From: Enterococcus sp. 4G2_DIV0659
GTDB lineage: Bacteria > Bacillota > Bacilli > Lactobacillales > Enterococcaceae
Length of the DNA stretch: 64,000 nt
Assembly: GCF_002140715.2 (NCBI RefSeq)
Contig: NZ_NGLE02000001.1
Coordinates: 1,111,001-1,175,000 of the forward strand
Reading direction: 5' to 3'
Part shown: positions 55,240 to 64,000 of the stretch, one piece after another
Layout of the letters: each line of letters opens with the position of its first letter
Position numbering within the stretch: position 1 is the stretch's first letter
Translations under genes and position numbers: made by a program
The notes under the pieces: model-generated
Told to the model about the DNA's origin: nothing
Seen by the model: the letters and a program-made list of their open reading frames with translations, nothing else
Database searches by the model: none

Positions 55240-55263
55240 TTCCTGTTCTTATTTAGAACAAGA
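55240..55263. repeat. Right inverted repeat (candidate crossover site) of cassette 2
   Basis: Perfect 24-base inverted copy of 53755-53778. It forms the outer edge of the segment on the side of the ISL3 remnant. Confidence 0.88.
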
Positions 55264-55379
55264 AATTCCAGTCTTACTTAGTATAAAAAAACAAGTAGAT
55301 TTTGTTATAAATTAAACGAAAAAATAGTATTTTCTTTATAATTAAAAGACAAAACTGATTGAAACATATAACAGTATTA

Positions 55380-56497
55380 GGCTCTATACTTTCTGATGTT
55401 GGTGAAAAACCACCTGCATCTTTTTTAATGCAAAATAATAGAAAAGACACCTTGATATCCTTTAGAATTAAGTCGTCTAAAACCATTCAAAAGGGGAAAT
55501 CAAGGTGTCAAATCCCTTAGGTATTCTAGACTTAAACATTCCCTTTAACGAAAATTGCTTAAAAAAGGAACGAATCAAAGGAAGAAGCTGTAAGGTCTTT
55601 TCAGGTACGCTTGATTATTCAGCTCATGCTTGTCCACATTGCGCATTTGAAGATAAATCCGCGATTATTCGTCGGGGCTACACCTCGTGTTTGATCTTAT
55701 TGAATGATGTCTCGGAGTATCAAACGTATTTACGCTTGAAGAAACGTCGTTTTTTCTGTCAATCCTGCAATCGATCGTTCGTTGCTGAATCGAGTCTTGT
55801 TGAAAAATGTTGTTCGATTTCTACTAAAGTAAAGTTAGCCATTGCTGATCGACTCACCTTACCTCAACGATGAATTTAAATCAGTCAAGCAAGTCGCGGC
55901 TTCTATGAGTTTCATCATGATGGATGGGAGAGCCTTTTTAAAACACCGTATTCAGAGAATGAATGTCTTTCTTCATCTGGGAAATGAAGAGGAAAAAAAA
56001 TCAATCAAAGCTTGATTTTGAAAAAACCATTTAGCGTTCTTCCTTTCGCACCCTATTAACTGAAACAGAAATCGTTGATCGATTACTTGCGTATGATAAC
56101 GAGTTGAAAAGTGGCTACACCTGTTATCAAGTCTTTCTTTATGCCGTACAGACAAATGTTTCCGCTCGATTTTATGCACTATTAGACGAAGATTTTCGCT
56201 GTCTTCCTCCCTACTATCAAAAGACGATTGGTACTTTTAAGAAGTGCCAAAATGAAATTAAAAATGCGCTAGAATTGCTTTATTCTAATGGACCACTGGA
56301 ATGTTTAAATAATCATATTAAAGTGTTGAAGAGAAATGCTTATGGGGTTCGTAACTTTTACAATTTCAAGTTGAGAATTTCTTTATGTTTTGGCACCATT
56401 CTTTTTCAAGCAAACAGAAAAACCTAGAGGAAAGTTCCTCTAGGAATCATAATAATCGATTTAATTCTTTGGGTTTTCTTCATTAACATTAGTTGCC
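55380..56497 (+). mobile_element. Decayed ISL3-family insertion sequence
   Basis: The left end begins GGCTCTATACTTTCTGATG, the ISL3-type terminal repeat. A frame-shifted transposase follows. A poor match to the complementary right end (GGTTTTCTTCATTAACAT) lies near 56471-56497. Total about 1.1 kb where an intact element is near 1.4-1.5 kb, so it has an internal deletion. It sits just outside cassette 2. Confidence 0.75.
55505..56427 (+). pseudogene. ISL3-family transposase, broken
   Basis: The N-terminal zinc-ribbon part is readable (CPHCAFEDKS..., FCQSCNRSF) to about 55873, where a frameshift occurs (the frame continues as FKSVKQVAASMSF). The middle with the DDE core is largely deleted. The C-terminal end is readable from about 56104 (KTIGTFKKCQNEIKNALELLYSNGPLECLNNHIKVLKRNAYGVRNF). 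Non-functional. Confidence 0.85.
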
Positions 56498-56818
56498 TAA
56501 TTAAATCACTCCTAAATTCAATTAGGGCTTATCAGAGCTTAAATTGCTTGGATAAGTCTTATTTAGCTTGTACACACCTCCCTCATCCTTTCACTTCAAA
56601 CCACTCTTAAATTTCAATCTGTTTGATCTACTTCTGTTTTCATGCTAAAAGGTAGCTTTGTTCATAATACTGATTATTTGAAGAATGCTAGATTCTATTA
56701 AAAAAATAGTCAACAACTACAATTAAGTGTCCATACAAAAAAATCAACCAATGAATTCTCATCAGTTGATTCTCGCAGTTCATTTATAAAGAACTTTAGC
56801 TCGTAAAAAATTGACTAA
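56430..56818. other. Gap without a gene
   Basis: About 390 bases of AT-rich sequence between the IS remnant and the LysM gene. Apart from the presumed IS right end and a short dyad after the transposase (CTAGAGGAAAGTTCCTCTAG, 56426-56445) I see nothing. Confidence 0.5.
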
Positions 56819-57382
56819 TTAGTACCAGCCATTAGCTAGCCAGAATGCTTGAGCAGCTTCCCACGAGCCATAACGACCTGCTACATAACTATCTGCTACG
56901 CGTTCTTGATTGGCTTCAGAATAATCTCCATTGAGATAAGAAGCATCTAATTGGTATCTACCAATATATTTACCATTTGTGGCACTGTATGAACCGCTAG
57001 ATTCTTTTTGTGCAATCCATTCTTTAGCTGACGATGTTGTCACAGCATTTGCTGGTGTTGGCTCAACATTCGGTGTCTGAACTGCTGAAGTATTCTCAGT
57101 AGGAGTTGTGGTTGTTAAAGGCTCAGCTTGTGGCGCCTCTTCTTCTGTACGGACTTTTAATTGCTCTCCTTCAAAAATCATGTTTATATTTGAAATATGA
57201 TTATCCTTAGCAATTAAATCAATCAAACGATTATCTCCGCTAAATTGATAAGAAATAGTAGATAATGTATCTCCAGATTTTACTGTATATAAGCTATCAG
57301 CATGCGCGTCAGTCGTTCCCATAAAAATGCCAAATCCTGCAGTCAAAGTTGTTGCTAATAAAATCGTTTTAAGTGATTTCAT
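56819..57382 (-). CDS. LysM protein with transglycosylase-like/APF C-terminus
   Basis: A 187-residue secreted protein: signal peptide cut at DAHA-DS (about 29), one LysM (about 30-78, YTVKSGDTLSTISYQFSGDNRLIDLIAKDN), a Thr/Pro/Glu linker (80-118), and a C-terminal domain (AKEWIAQKESSGSYSATNGKYIGRYQLDASYLNGDYS...WEAAQAFWLANGWY) as in APF/IsaA-like wall proteins. The Glu in KESSGSY is the probable catalytic residue. Acts on peptidoglycan outside the cell. Monocistronic. Confidence 0.88.
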   Translation of the reverse strand: MKSLKTILLATTLTAGFGIFMGTTDAHADSLYTVKSGDTLSTISYQFSGDNRLIDLIAKDNHISNINMIFEGEQLKVRTEEEAPQAEPLTTTTPTENTSAVQTPNVEPTPANAVTTSSAKEWIAQKESSGSYSATNGKYIGRYQLDASYLNGDYSEANQERVADSYVAGRYGSWEAAQAFWLANGWY

Positions 57383-57863
57383 GTTGTTTCTCCTTTATAA
57401 AAAAATATTTTTTGTCGTTTGTTTATCGACTTTGCATACTTTACCATCTAAAAATATTTCATAGGTGAACATTCAATGACAACTCATTACAAGTATTTTC
57501 ATTGAGTAACAGTTTATTAAAAAGGACCGTAGAAACACTTGTTCGCTCTGCATTTCCATTTGATCTTTCATCTGAAAAAAAACATGATTTTTTCTGAAAA
57601 AAACTTTTTTTAGCTTGATAACAATCGTCATATTACAAAATTTTTGAATTATTACAGACATTTTTACCCACTCTTCCTGATTCAGATGACTATTTTTCAC
57701 TTGAATCAGCCTTTTTTCGGTTTAGATAAATCTCATTTAAACATTAAACTACACAAAAAAAGAGGAAAACAAAACCAACAATCAGTTTTGTTTCCCTCTC
57801 TAAATCCGAATAATCAGCAAGAAAATAGATATTAATTTTTCGACCTCGTCCTTGCTTTTAACA
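57383..57863. other. Upstream region of the LysM gene and terminator of 57864
   Basis: 480 bases. It contains the LysM gene promoter region and, at 57762-57798, a hairpin (GAGGAAAACAAAAC with its complement) that on the minus strand is followed by TTTTTTTG and ends the 57864 unit. No further gene. Confidence 0.65.
57762..57798 (-). terminator. Terminator of the coiled-coil/GH73 unit
   Basis: 14-bp stem with one wobble or mismatch, followed on the minus strand by CTTTTTTTG. Confidence 0.85.
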
Positions 57864-59099
57864 TTACTCAATAAAATCTCTTTGTTCAATCACTGACTCT
57901 AATAACCTGTTCTCTGTTTGAATAATATCAAAAAATGCACTAATTTTTTCTAATTGTTCATAATCAATTTGATATAGCTTCACTCTTGGCTTGAAAAAGA
58001 GAAAACCTGGACGAACTTTTACCCGTTCATTGATTAAATGGCATTGTTCCATCATTGACTGCAAATCCATTTCTGAAACACTATTTTTGACTTTTTCAAC
58101 GCGTGCTCGTTCATAGATCCATTGATCTTTCGTTACAGTCATTTTTTCTGTAATAGTTACTAATTGACGGTTCAATCGCCATGATTGTTCAATAAACTTC
58201 GCTTTTTTGTATAAATCATCGTATTGAATAAGGTCAATACGAACGGGTTTATACCAGTCTTCTTCATCTATTGAGGATTTTTGATGCTTCTTAAATCTTT
58301 TGAGTCCACTAAAAAGCAAACTATTTTCGATGGCGAGCAGCTCGTATTCCAATTTTTCTTTTGCCACTCGCACGCGTTCCTTTGACGCCTTTTCTCGTTT
58401 CAAGCTTTCTTTAAGAAAAAGAACTTCACTTTTTTCTGAACGAATAGGTGCTGTTATTTCCACGTCGACGTCTTCATCTTCACTTATTTGCGTATCGTAT
58501 GTTTTTTCTTCATCCATTAGAAAATCTAACTCTTGTTCATAATCGTCTTCAAACGCTTCTTCGACTTCTTCTTTTATGGAAAATTCTACTGGAAAGCTAA
58601 GTGTTTCTTGAACAAAAGGTGCTTCTTCTTCTTGAAAAATAGAAAGTAATTTTCTTTCTAAAATCTTACTAACGGAATCACTTTTTGAATAACCCATCTG
58701 CTCTAAACTAGCAGAAACTGTAAATTGAACAGGCTCATCTTCCTTACTAAAGGATACTGGGATCAACTCACAGAAGTATGTACTGAAGAGGTCATCAACT
58801 TCTTCAACTATTTTGGTCCAAATAAATTTAGGAAAAAGTGATTCTAATTCTTCTAGCAGAACGTCCCAATTCAGTTCCGTATTGAAGAATTGAATTTCAA
58901 TATGCTTTTTGATTGGTGAAGAACTAACTTTTCTAGAAATTTCATCATTTTCCCGTACAGTCAAAAAATCGCCTGTTGAACGTTCATAGAGTGTTTCACA
59001 CGTATCAACTATTTTTTCTGCATTTTTTTGATAGAGAACGGTCCCAGTTGTGAATGGGATTGCTTGCTGATGAAAAAACACATCAAAATAATCATTCAT
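57864..59099 (-). CDS. Acidic coiled-coil protein of unknown function
   Basis: A 411-residue cytoplasmic protein without signal peptide. The N-terminal domain (1-180) is alpha/beta and acidic; residues about 180-225 are strongly Glu/Asp-rich; 235-260 and 310-400 are charged helices, probably coiled coils (LKESLKREKASKERVRVAKEKLEYELLAIE). No family recognised. It lies 21 bases after the GH73 gene and two genes after the DivIVA-like protein, so a cell-wall-growth or division role is plausible from context only. Confidence 0.7.
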   Translation of the reverse strand: MNDYFDVFFHQQAIPFTTGTVLYQKNAEKIVDTCETLYERSTGDFLTVRENDEISRKVSSSPIKKHIEIQFFNTELNWDVLLEELESLFPKFIWTKIVEEVDDLFSTYFCELIPVSFSKEDEPVQFTVSASLEQMGYSKSDSVSKILERKLLSIFQEEEAPFVQETLSFPVEFSIKEEVEEAFEDDYEQELDFLMDEEKTYDTQISEDEDVDVEITAPIRSEKSEVLFLKESLKREKASKERVRVAKEKLEYELLAIENSLLFSGLKRFKKHQKSSIDEEDWYKPVRIDLIQYDDLYKKAKFIEQSWRLNRQLVTITEKMTVTKDQWIYERARVEKVKNSVSEMDLQSMMEQCHLINERVKVRPGFLFFKPRVKLYQIDYEQLEKISAFFDIIQTENRLLESVIEQRDFIE

Positions 59100-59120
59100 T
59101 AGACCGTTCTCCTTTCTTGT

Positions 59121-60959
59121 TTACGATTGAAGATCATACACTGGCGCTAACACAAGTAATTGTCCTTCTGTTAAGAAGTATTGATCTAAGTCGTTCCACT
59201 CTTTTAACGACCAGACAGAAATACCTGTTTTTTTCGAAATACTTGCTAATGTATCACCTTTTTTTACTTCATAGGTTTCTTTTGTTTTCTTTCTAGTTGC
59301 ACTTACTTGATAATCTTTTGTTTCTTTTTTAGGTAGTGCATTGATTGTTTCATTCTTGCTTGATGTTTCGGTTGTTTCTTTCGTTTCTTTTTTGTTTGAA
59401 CTTGACGTTGTTTCGTTTTTACTTGTAGTTGACGTTGTTTCGTTTTTCTTCGTTTCTTTTTTAGATTCTTTTCCATTGAACGCATTAGATAATTTTTGAA
59501 CCATGTCTAATGAGCGATCAACAGCGGCTTCTTTTGGCTCAGAAGTAGCTGTTTTTTCTTGCGTTGGAATACTTAGCTTCTGACCGATAAATAACATACG
59601 ACGGTCTAATTGATTTTTTTCTAAAATAGCTAACGTAGAAATATTGTATAGCTCACTAATTGATTTAAGCGACTCACCCTTTTTCACAATGTGAGTCAGG
59701 TATTCAATATTTTGATCAGTTAGATCATTTTTCTTCTCTAGCTTATCAAAAGCAGTGTTTAGCGTAATTTTTTTCGCTTTTTTGTTTTGTTTCTTGTCTT
59801 TTAGCGTATCATACTGTGTTAGGTTATATGCATCTATAAGACCGTTAAGCTTTGATGCATAGCTAGTATCTGTCGCATAGCGACCTGTTAAAAACTTCGT
59901 CGCATCTTTATATGATTTCGTATTGGTTTTCCAAGTACCACTATAAAAAGCATTACTATAATCAGTACCACCTCTAAGAAGTTTTACATAATCCTGTAGT
60001 GACTCTTTATATGATGGATACTTTCTGAAATTAGAACGAATCGTGAACATACCACCTGAACCATTGTCTTCACTAGTTAGAAAATTAGCACTTGCACCTT
60101 CATAACTTCCTTTAATTCCAAAAAGATTATAATTTGGTGCAGAAGCTAATGCGCTATTTCCAGAAGCACTTTCTAAAATAGCTTGAGCAATCATTACAGA
60201 TGCGTAAAGATTGTTCTCACCAGCAATTGAGCGTGCATCTTCACCAATAACTTTAACAAAACTTTTAGTTGTCAGATTAGGACTAATATGGAATGACTGA
60301 TCTGACCCTGCTGAGTTATTCACGCTACTATTATTAATAATTGCCGTATTTGGTCTACTTGGCAAAGCCGTGCCTGACTGTTGCGGTGCCGGTGTAGGTC
60401 CCTGAGTCGGACGTGTCGTCGACGGACGAGACGGTTTCGGTTTCGCTGGTTGAGACGGTTTTGGTTTTGGCTTAGGTTTAGGTTTAGGTTTTGACGGAGT
60501 TGTTGATGAACTCGTCGTACTTGTTGAACTTGAACTACTTGAGCTAGATGAACTGCTCGAGCTACTTGAACTTGTACTTGTGCTTGTTGATGTATCAGAC
60601 GAACTTGTACTTGTTGAATCTGTTGTATCTTGTGTTGTACTCGTATCGTCTGTTGTACTTGTCGATTCACTCGTATCAACAGTAGTCTCTTCAGAAGATA
60701 ACTCTTCTGAAGTTGTTGTACTAGACTCTGCAGAAGAGCTACTAATCATGCCTTCTGTTGTACTTTCTGTTGTTTCACGTTCCTTAGTCGAAGATAAAAT
60801 TGTTACTTTTTCTTGTCCTTCAGAATCAATGGTCGCTTGGTTGTCTACTTCTTTTGCGACAATCGGTTGAGCATCTGTAACAGAAAGGACAGCACTTGAA
60901 GTAAGCAACCCTACACTCAACAAACGCATTTTTTTACTGTTTAGATTTCTTTTTTTCAT
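59121..60959 (-). CDS. GH73 N-acetylglucosaminidase with LysM modules
   Basis: A 612-residue autolysin. Signal peptide to about AQPIVA; a Ser/Thr-rich low-complexity stretch (about 60-160, including a run of 16 Ser) and a (KP)-rich stretch (163-185); GH73 catalytic domain (about 225-395; the Glu in AQAILESASGNSAL is the catalytic acid; NLFGIKG); then two LysM modules (about 420-462, IVKKGESLKSISELYNISTL, and about 565-608, YEVKKGDTLASISKKTGIS). It cuts glycan strands during separation. Between the acidic-repeat protein and the coiled-coil protein, probably one operon. Confidence 0.92.
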   Translation of the reverse strand: MKKRNLNSKKMRLLSVGLLTSSAVLSVTDAQPIVAKEVDNQATIDSEGQEKVTILSSTKERETTESTTEGMISSSSAESSTTTSEELSSEETTVDTSESTSTTDDTSTTQDTTDSTSTSSSDTSTSTSTSSSSSSSSSSSSSSSSTSTTSSSTTPSKPKPKPKPKPKPSQPAKPKPSRPSTTRPTQGPTPAPQQSGTALPSRPNTAIINNSSVNNSAGSDQSFHISPNLTTKSFVKVIGEDARSIAGENNLYASVMIAQAILESASGNSALASAPNYNLFGIKGSYEGASANFLTSEDNGSGGMFTIRSNFRKYPSYKESLQDYVKLLRGGTDYSNAFYSGTWKTNTKSYKDATKFLTGRYATDTSYASKLNGLIDAYNLTQYDTLKDKKQNKKAKKITLNTAFDKLEKKNDLTDQNIEYLTHIVKKGESLKSISELYNISTLAILEKNQLDRRMLFIGQKLSIPTQEKTATSEPKEAAVDRSLDMVQKLSNAFNGKESKKETKKNETTSTTSKNETTSSSNKKETKETTETSSKNETINALPKKETKDYQVSATRKKTKETYEVKKGDTLASISKKTGISVWSLKEWNDLDQYFLTEGQLLVLAPVYDLQS

Positions 60960-60977
60960 CTTGTGTCCTCTCGTTTT

Positions 60978-62132
60978 TTATTGATATGGGTCTTCTTTCA
61001 CCAAGTTAATGATCTGGTTGAATGCATGTTCTGACTCTTCCTTCACATCCTTGATTCGTTTGTAGTAATTTTGATATTCTTGTTCTGCACGTTCTAAACG
61101 TTTTAAAACGCCAGCTTTTCTTTTCGTTTCTTCATTAATCATATTTGCACGTTGATTGGCTTGGTTAATGATCTCTTTTGCTTGTTTCTTCGCTTCTAAC
61201 AGCACTTCACCAATATCTTCTTTTGATAATTGTTGGTCGATATCAATGCTTTTTTGTGCTAATTGACGTTTTGTCGCTTCTAACTCATGACGAACTTTGG
61301 CTAACTCTTCATAAGTAGCTGTATCCGTTGGTGTGTCCGAAGCCATAATCACAATACGATCTTCAGAAAGTTTATCGATTTCTTCTTGTTTCGCTATTAA
61401 TTCTTGTTCGTATTGTCTGATTTTATTTGCAAAGCGCTCTGCTTTTTTACGGTTTAAATCATTCTCATCAATTTGACGATTGCTTTCTCTCAAAAGACTG
61501 TTGTACTTACTTTTAACTTGCTCAAGTTCTGCCATACGGGCATCATAATCTTTTGGTACAGCTTGAACCATGGATAATTCATTTTCTAATGTTTGATTTG
61601 TTTTACGTGCAGCCTCTACTTCATGTTGTAGTTGTGTGCTTTCTCTTTTCGCTTTGCGTAGTTCTGCTTTTATGTCTCTAAGCTCTGCTTGAAGCTGTTC
61701 GTTTTCTTCTTGAAGCTCTTCTAACTCTTCGTCATCAATGACTTCATTTATTGGTGGTCTCTTTTTCTTTGGCTTAGGTTTTCTAGGTGCTGGTACAGAT
61801 TTTTTCTTTTTCATTGAGAATAATGAGCGTGATTCCTCTTCGTCGTCATCGTCGTAATCTTCATCGTCGTAGTCTTCGTCGTCATCATATTCATCATCAT
61901 CATCATCATCGTCGTCGTAGTCTTCGTCGTCATCATCATATTCATCATCGTCGTCGTAATCTTCGTCATCGTCATCGTATTCATCATCGTCATAATCTTC
62001 GTCATCATAGTCGTCATCATCATCATATTCATCATCGTCGTAATCTTCATCATCATAGTCGTCATCGTATTCATCATAATCTTCATATTTTTTTCTTTTT
62101 TTCCCTTTACCTTTGCCAAAAATTTTTAGCAT
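60978..62132 (-). CDS. DivIVA/GpsB-like coiled-coil protein with Asp-Tyr repeat N-terminus
   Basis: A 384-residue protein. The start has AGAAGGAAG. Residues 17-104 are almost only Asp, Tyr and Glu, a DY/DDEYDD repeat, followed by a basic patch (SMKKKKSVPAPRKPKPKKKRPP, about 106-127), then long coiled coils (about 135-375: LEELQEENEQLQAELRDIKAELRK and KKQAKEIINQANQRANMINEETKR) like the C-terminal part of DivIVA proteins. DivIVA proteins localise to curved membranes and septa. No DivIVA N-terminal membrane-binding motif is evident. Could be a septal scaffold for the wall enzyme next to it. Confidence 0.78.
   Translation of the reverse strand: MLKIFGKGKGKKRKKYEDYDEYDDDYDDEDYDDDEYDDDDDYDDEDYDDDEYDDDDEDYDDDDEYDDDDEDYDDDDDDDDEYDDDEDYDDEDYDDDDEEESRSLFSMKKKKSVPAPRKPKPKKKRPPINEVIDDEELEELQEENEQLQAELRDIKAELRKAKRESTQLQHEVEAARKTNQTLENELSMVQAVPKDYDARMAELEQVKSKYNSLLRESNRQIDENDLNRKKAERFANKIRQYEQELIAKQEEIDKLSEDRIVIMASDTPTDTATYEELAKVRHELEATKRQLAQKSIDIDQQLSKEDIGEVLLEAKKQAKEIINQANQRANMINEETKRKAGVLKRLERAEQEYQNYYKRIKDVKEESEHAFNQIINLVKEDPYQ
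61821..62084 (-). repeat. GAT/GAY-type codon repeat encoding the Asp-Tyr tract
   Basis: About 264 bases made of GAT, GAC, TAT and GAA codons in tandem (antisense ATC/GTC/ATA). Tract length may vary by slippage in steps of three bases, changing the tail length without breaking the frame. Confidence 0.8.
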
Positions 62133-62890
62133 ACGCTCACTTCCTTCTAATGTAATAATATAAGCTATCTCTTTTACCGTTTGTTTTTATTGTATGGTTT
62201 GACTATTAAGTAATTTATTATAGATTGTTTATTTATGTAACTATAATGATATGCTATTCAGATTCTAAAGATTCTATCCATGGTTCAATTAAATACTGCT
62301 TTCAAAAAAGCCAAAAAGGCACCTACCTTTTTCTATTTTATCAGATAATGACTCAACAAACAAACCGAATTAGCAGTTTATTTTCTTTTTTGTAGAAGTA
62401 TTGTTGTTCATGTTTAGATTATGTCCTGAAACACCTTTCAATCCAAATAAATAATTGTTTTTTTATTATATAAATACAATTTAATTGATTTGAAATTCAG
62501 ATTTTTAGTATAAAAATCCAAAAAAAATACATATCTATTTTTATGTATCTAATCATTTTGTACTATTAAATAAACATTTACCTTCTGAAAACTATTTGAA
62601 AATAAACAAAGGTAGAAATCACGATTGATTATATAGTTATCATTTGGTTATTTATTTGTTATTAATTTTTTCGATCGCCACTAAATAAGAAATCTGTAAT
62701 ACTTTCATTTTTCGCTTTAATCCTACCTTCAGAATAGTTTATTCTGATTCAATACTTCTTATCATCTGATGCAACAAGCAAGATAAGAGTTAATCTTTGT
62801 AAAAAGATGCTTGGGATAGTACTTTTTGAGTTTTATTATATTAACATCATGAAAAATCCGATTAATCGGTGTGATCTTCGGAAATGGACT
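62133..62890. other. Long gap without a convincing gene
   Basis: About 750 AT-rich bases. A short hairpin (AAAAAGG...CCTTTTT, about 62321-62341) could be a terminator. No ORF with ribosome-binding site, no tRNA, no repeat was recognised. Confidence 0.5.
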
Positions 62891-62929
62891 AAAAATCGGA
62901 CAATGTACAAAATACATTGTCCGGTTTTT
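62891..62929. terminator. Strong terminator of the metal ATPase gene
   Basis: AAAAATCGGACAATGTA and its complement form a 17-bp stem (one wobble) with a 5-base loop; T runs on both sides, so it works in both directions. Confidence 0.85.
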
Positions 62930-63032
62930 GGTCCGATCGTTCAAGTCCAAACAACTCTTGTCACAAACATTTGACGATCTATTGGTCACATCCAAATGAT
63001 TTCTGTAGGGGAAATCAATCTACTTTAACTTT

Positions 63033-64000
63033 TTATTCTTTCGATGGAATCAATAAGCGTAATCCATTTAATATAACTAATAATGTACTACCTTCATGAG
63101 CAATTACACCAAACGTGATGTCCATTTTACCGAGAATGTTCAGTGTAATCAATAAAACGACAATAAACATTGAAAAAATAATATTTTGCCAAACAACTCG
63201 ATCTAAACGTTTAGATATTTTATGAGCATAACTGAATTTTGTTAAATCGTTTTGCATCAGCACTGCATCAGCAACATCAATTGCAATATCCGTTCCATCT
63301 CCCATGGCTACACCGATGTCTGCACTCACCAAGGCTGGAGCATCATTGACACCATCTCCTAGCATTGCTACACTGCCGAATCGTTTTTGCTGCTCTTTTA
63401 CAATTGCCGCCTTATTTTCTGGTAAGACATTTCCGATCACTTCATCAATCCCAATTTGACGCCCAACAGCTTGACCAGTTAATTCAGCATCGCCTGTGAT
63501 CATTGTCGTATGGATACCTTGGGATTTCAAATAGCTAATAACGGTTTTTGCTTGTTCATTAGGCGTATCCATCATCGCGATCAAGCCGATTACTTCATTG
63601 TTTTTTGCAAAATAAACAACAGTTTTTCCTTCTTTCCCATATTGTTCATTGTGTGCATTAATTTGTGTATCTACTAAACCAAAGATTTCTGGTTTGCCAA
63701 TTTGATAAGTATTTCCTTGGTAGCTCGTCACTAACCCTTTACCGATTTCATTTTCAACAGTTAAAGTTAATTCAACTTTTGCTTGAAACTTTTCTAATAT
63801 CGCATCAGCTAAAGGATGGTTCGCTGTTTTTTCCATCCCTACAATTACGTCAATGCATTCTTGTTCCGTTGTATCGGTGTTTTCTGTTAAGAAATAAAAA
63901 TCAGTCACTGATGGTTTCCCTTTCGTTAAAGTACCTGTTTTATCGAAAGCAACTGACTTAATCGTTGCTAAGTTGGCAAGATAGGAACCACCTTTAAATA
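63033..64000 (-). CDS. P1B-type heavy-metal ATPase (N-terminus outside window)
   Basis: The last 322 codons of a metal-transporting ATPase; the frame is open to the right edge. Seen motifs: the phosphorylation site FDKTGTLTKG (near 63945), HP-containing ANHPLADAI, GDAELTGQAVG, AMLGDGVNDAPALVSADIGVAMG, and two C-terminal helices. The membrane and metal-binding regions lie outside, so the metal (Cu, Zn or Cd) cannot be told; NGLRLL and the His-poor end fit the Zn/Cd/other group. A strong terminator lies about 100 bases behind the stop. Confidence 0.92.
   Translation of the reverse strand, partial: FKGGSYLANLATIKSVAFDKTGTLTKGKPSVTDFYFLTENTDTTEQECIDVIVGMEKTANHPLADAILEKFQAKVELTLTVENEIGKGLVTSYQGNTYQIGKPEIFGLVDTQINAHNEQYGKEGKTVVYFAKNNEVIGLIAMMDTPNEQAKTVISYLKSQGIHTTMITGDAELTGQAVGRQIGIDEVIGNVLPENKAAIVKEQQKRFGSVAMLGDGVNDAPALVSADIGVAMGDGTDIAIDVADAVLMQNDLTKFSYAHKISKRLDRVVWQNIIFSMFIVVLLITLNILGKMDITFGVIAHEGSTLLVILNGLRLLIPSKE

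Noticed and set aside
60320..60679. Gln/Val/Arg-rich frame within the GH73 gene
   Set aside because: Frame-shifted reading of the Ser/Thr codon repeat of the autolysin.
61787..62155. His/Arg-rich open frame antisense to the Asp-Tyr repeat
   Set aside because: It is the reverse complement of a GAT/TAT codon repeat, without ribosome-binding site.

Overview
The window is AT-rich, densely coded Gram-positive DNA that looks like an Enterococcus chromosome. I infer this from protein families, not from an rRNA gene: two WxL/DUF916 surface-protein loci, LysM/GH73 wall hydrolases, a Fst-type toxin and strong Shine-Dalgarno sites. The species cannot be fixed. No rRNA or tRNA gene was seen. Layout: 1-6 kb is WxL locus 1 on the minus strand: an OmpR-type regulator, a membrane protein, a DUF916/DUF3324 protein, a small sortase-type protein, a small membrane protein, a WxL protein and a large surface protein cut by the window edge. 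6.05-7.6 kb is a tyrosine-recombinase gene enclosed by 30-bp inverted repeats. 8.0-17.5 kb is a complete type I-C CRISPR-Cas locus (array, cas2-1-4-7-8-5-3) with a crRNA-like small RNA divergent from cas3. 17.5-19.3 kb holds a Fst-like type I toxin-antitoxin locus, two copies of an unidentified structured RNA, and remnants. 19.3-35.4 kb is ordinary chromosome: PfpI protein, regulators, two MFS pumps, HAD hydrolase, a MetNIQ-like importer with lipoate ligase, phospho-beta-glucosidase with RpiR regulator, and a chitinase. 35.8-53.6 kb is WxL locus 2 with its regulator, two signal peptidase I homologues, a YfhO-like protein, two lipoproteins and an LTA-synthase-like enzyme. 53.75-55.26 kb is a second recombinase cassette inside 24-bp inverted repeats, followed by a decayed ISL3-family element. 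56.8-62.1 kb is a wall-hydrolase and coiled-coil cluster. The window ends in a P1B metal ATPase. How the parts work together: each WxL locus is headed by a regulator gene, and just upstream of each regulator lies a self-contained cassette of about 1.5 kb (inverted repeat, divergent outward promoter, paired CGCCGTC motifs, recombinase, paired CGCCGTC motifs, inverted repeat). The cassettes are in opposite orientations relative to their regulators: cassette 1 points its outward promoter away from regulator 1, cassette 2 points it at regulator 2. This is the layout expected of phase-variable promoters, each inverted by the recombinase it carries, switching whole surface-protein loci on or off. 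Predicted states here are locus 1 OFF and locus 2 ON. A second regulatory circuit is predicted at the CRISPR locus: a short RNA with one variant I-C repeat has a spacer-like segment matching 15 of 16 bases inside the presumed cas promoter, with the only mismatch at position 6 and a CTC PAM. This fits a crRNA-resembling autorepressor of the cas operon. Both circuits are read from sequence alone and need experimental proof.
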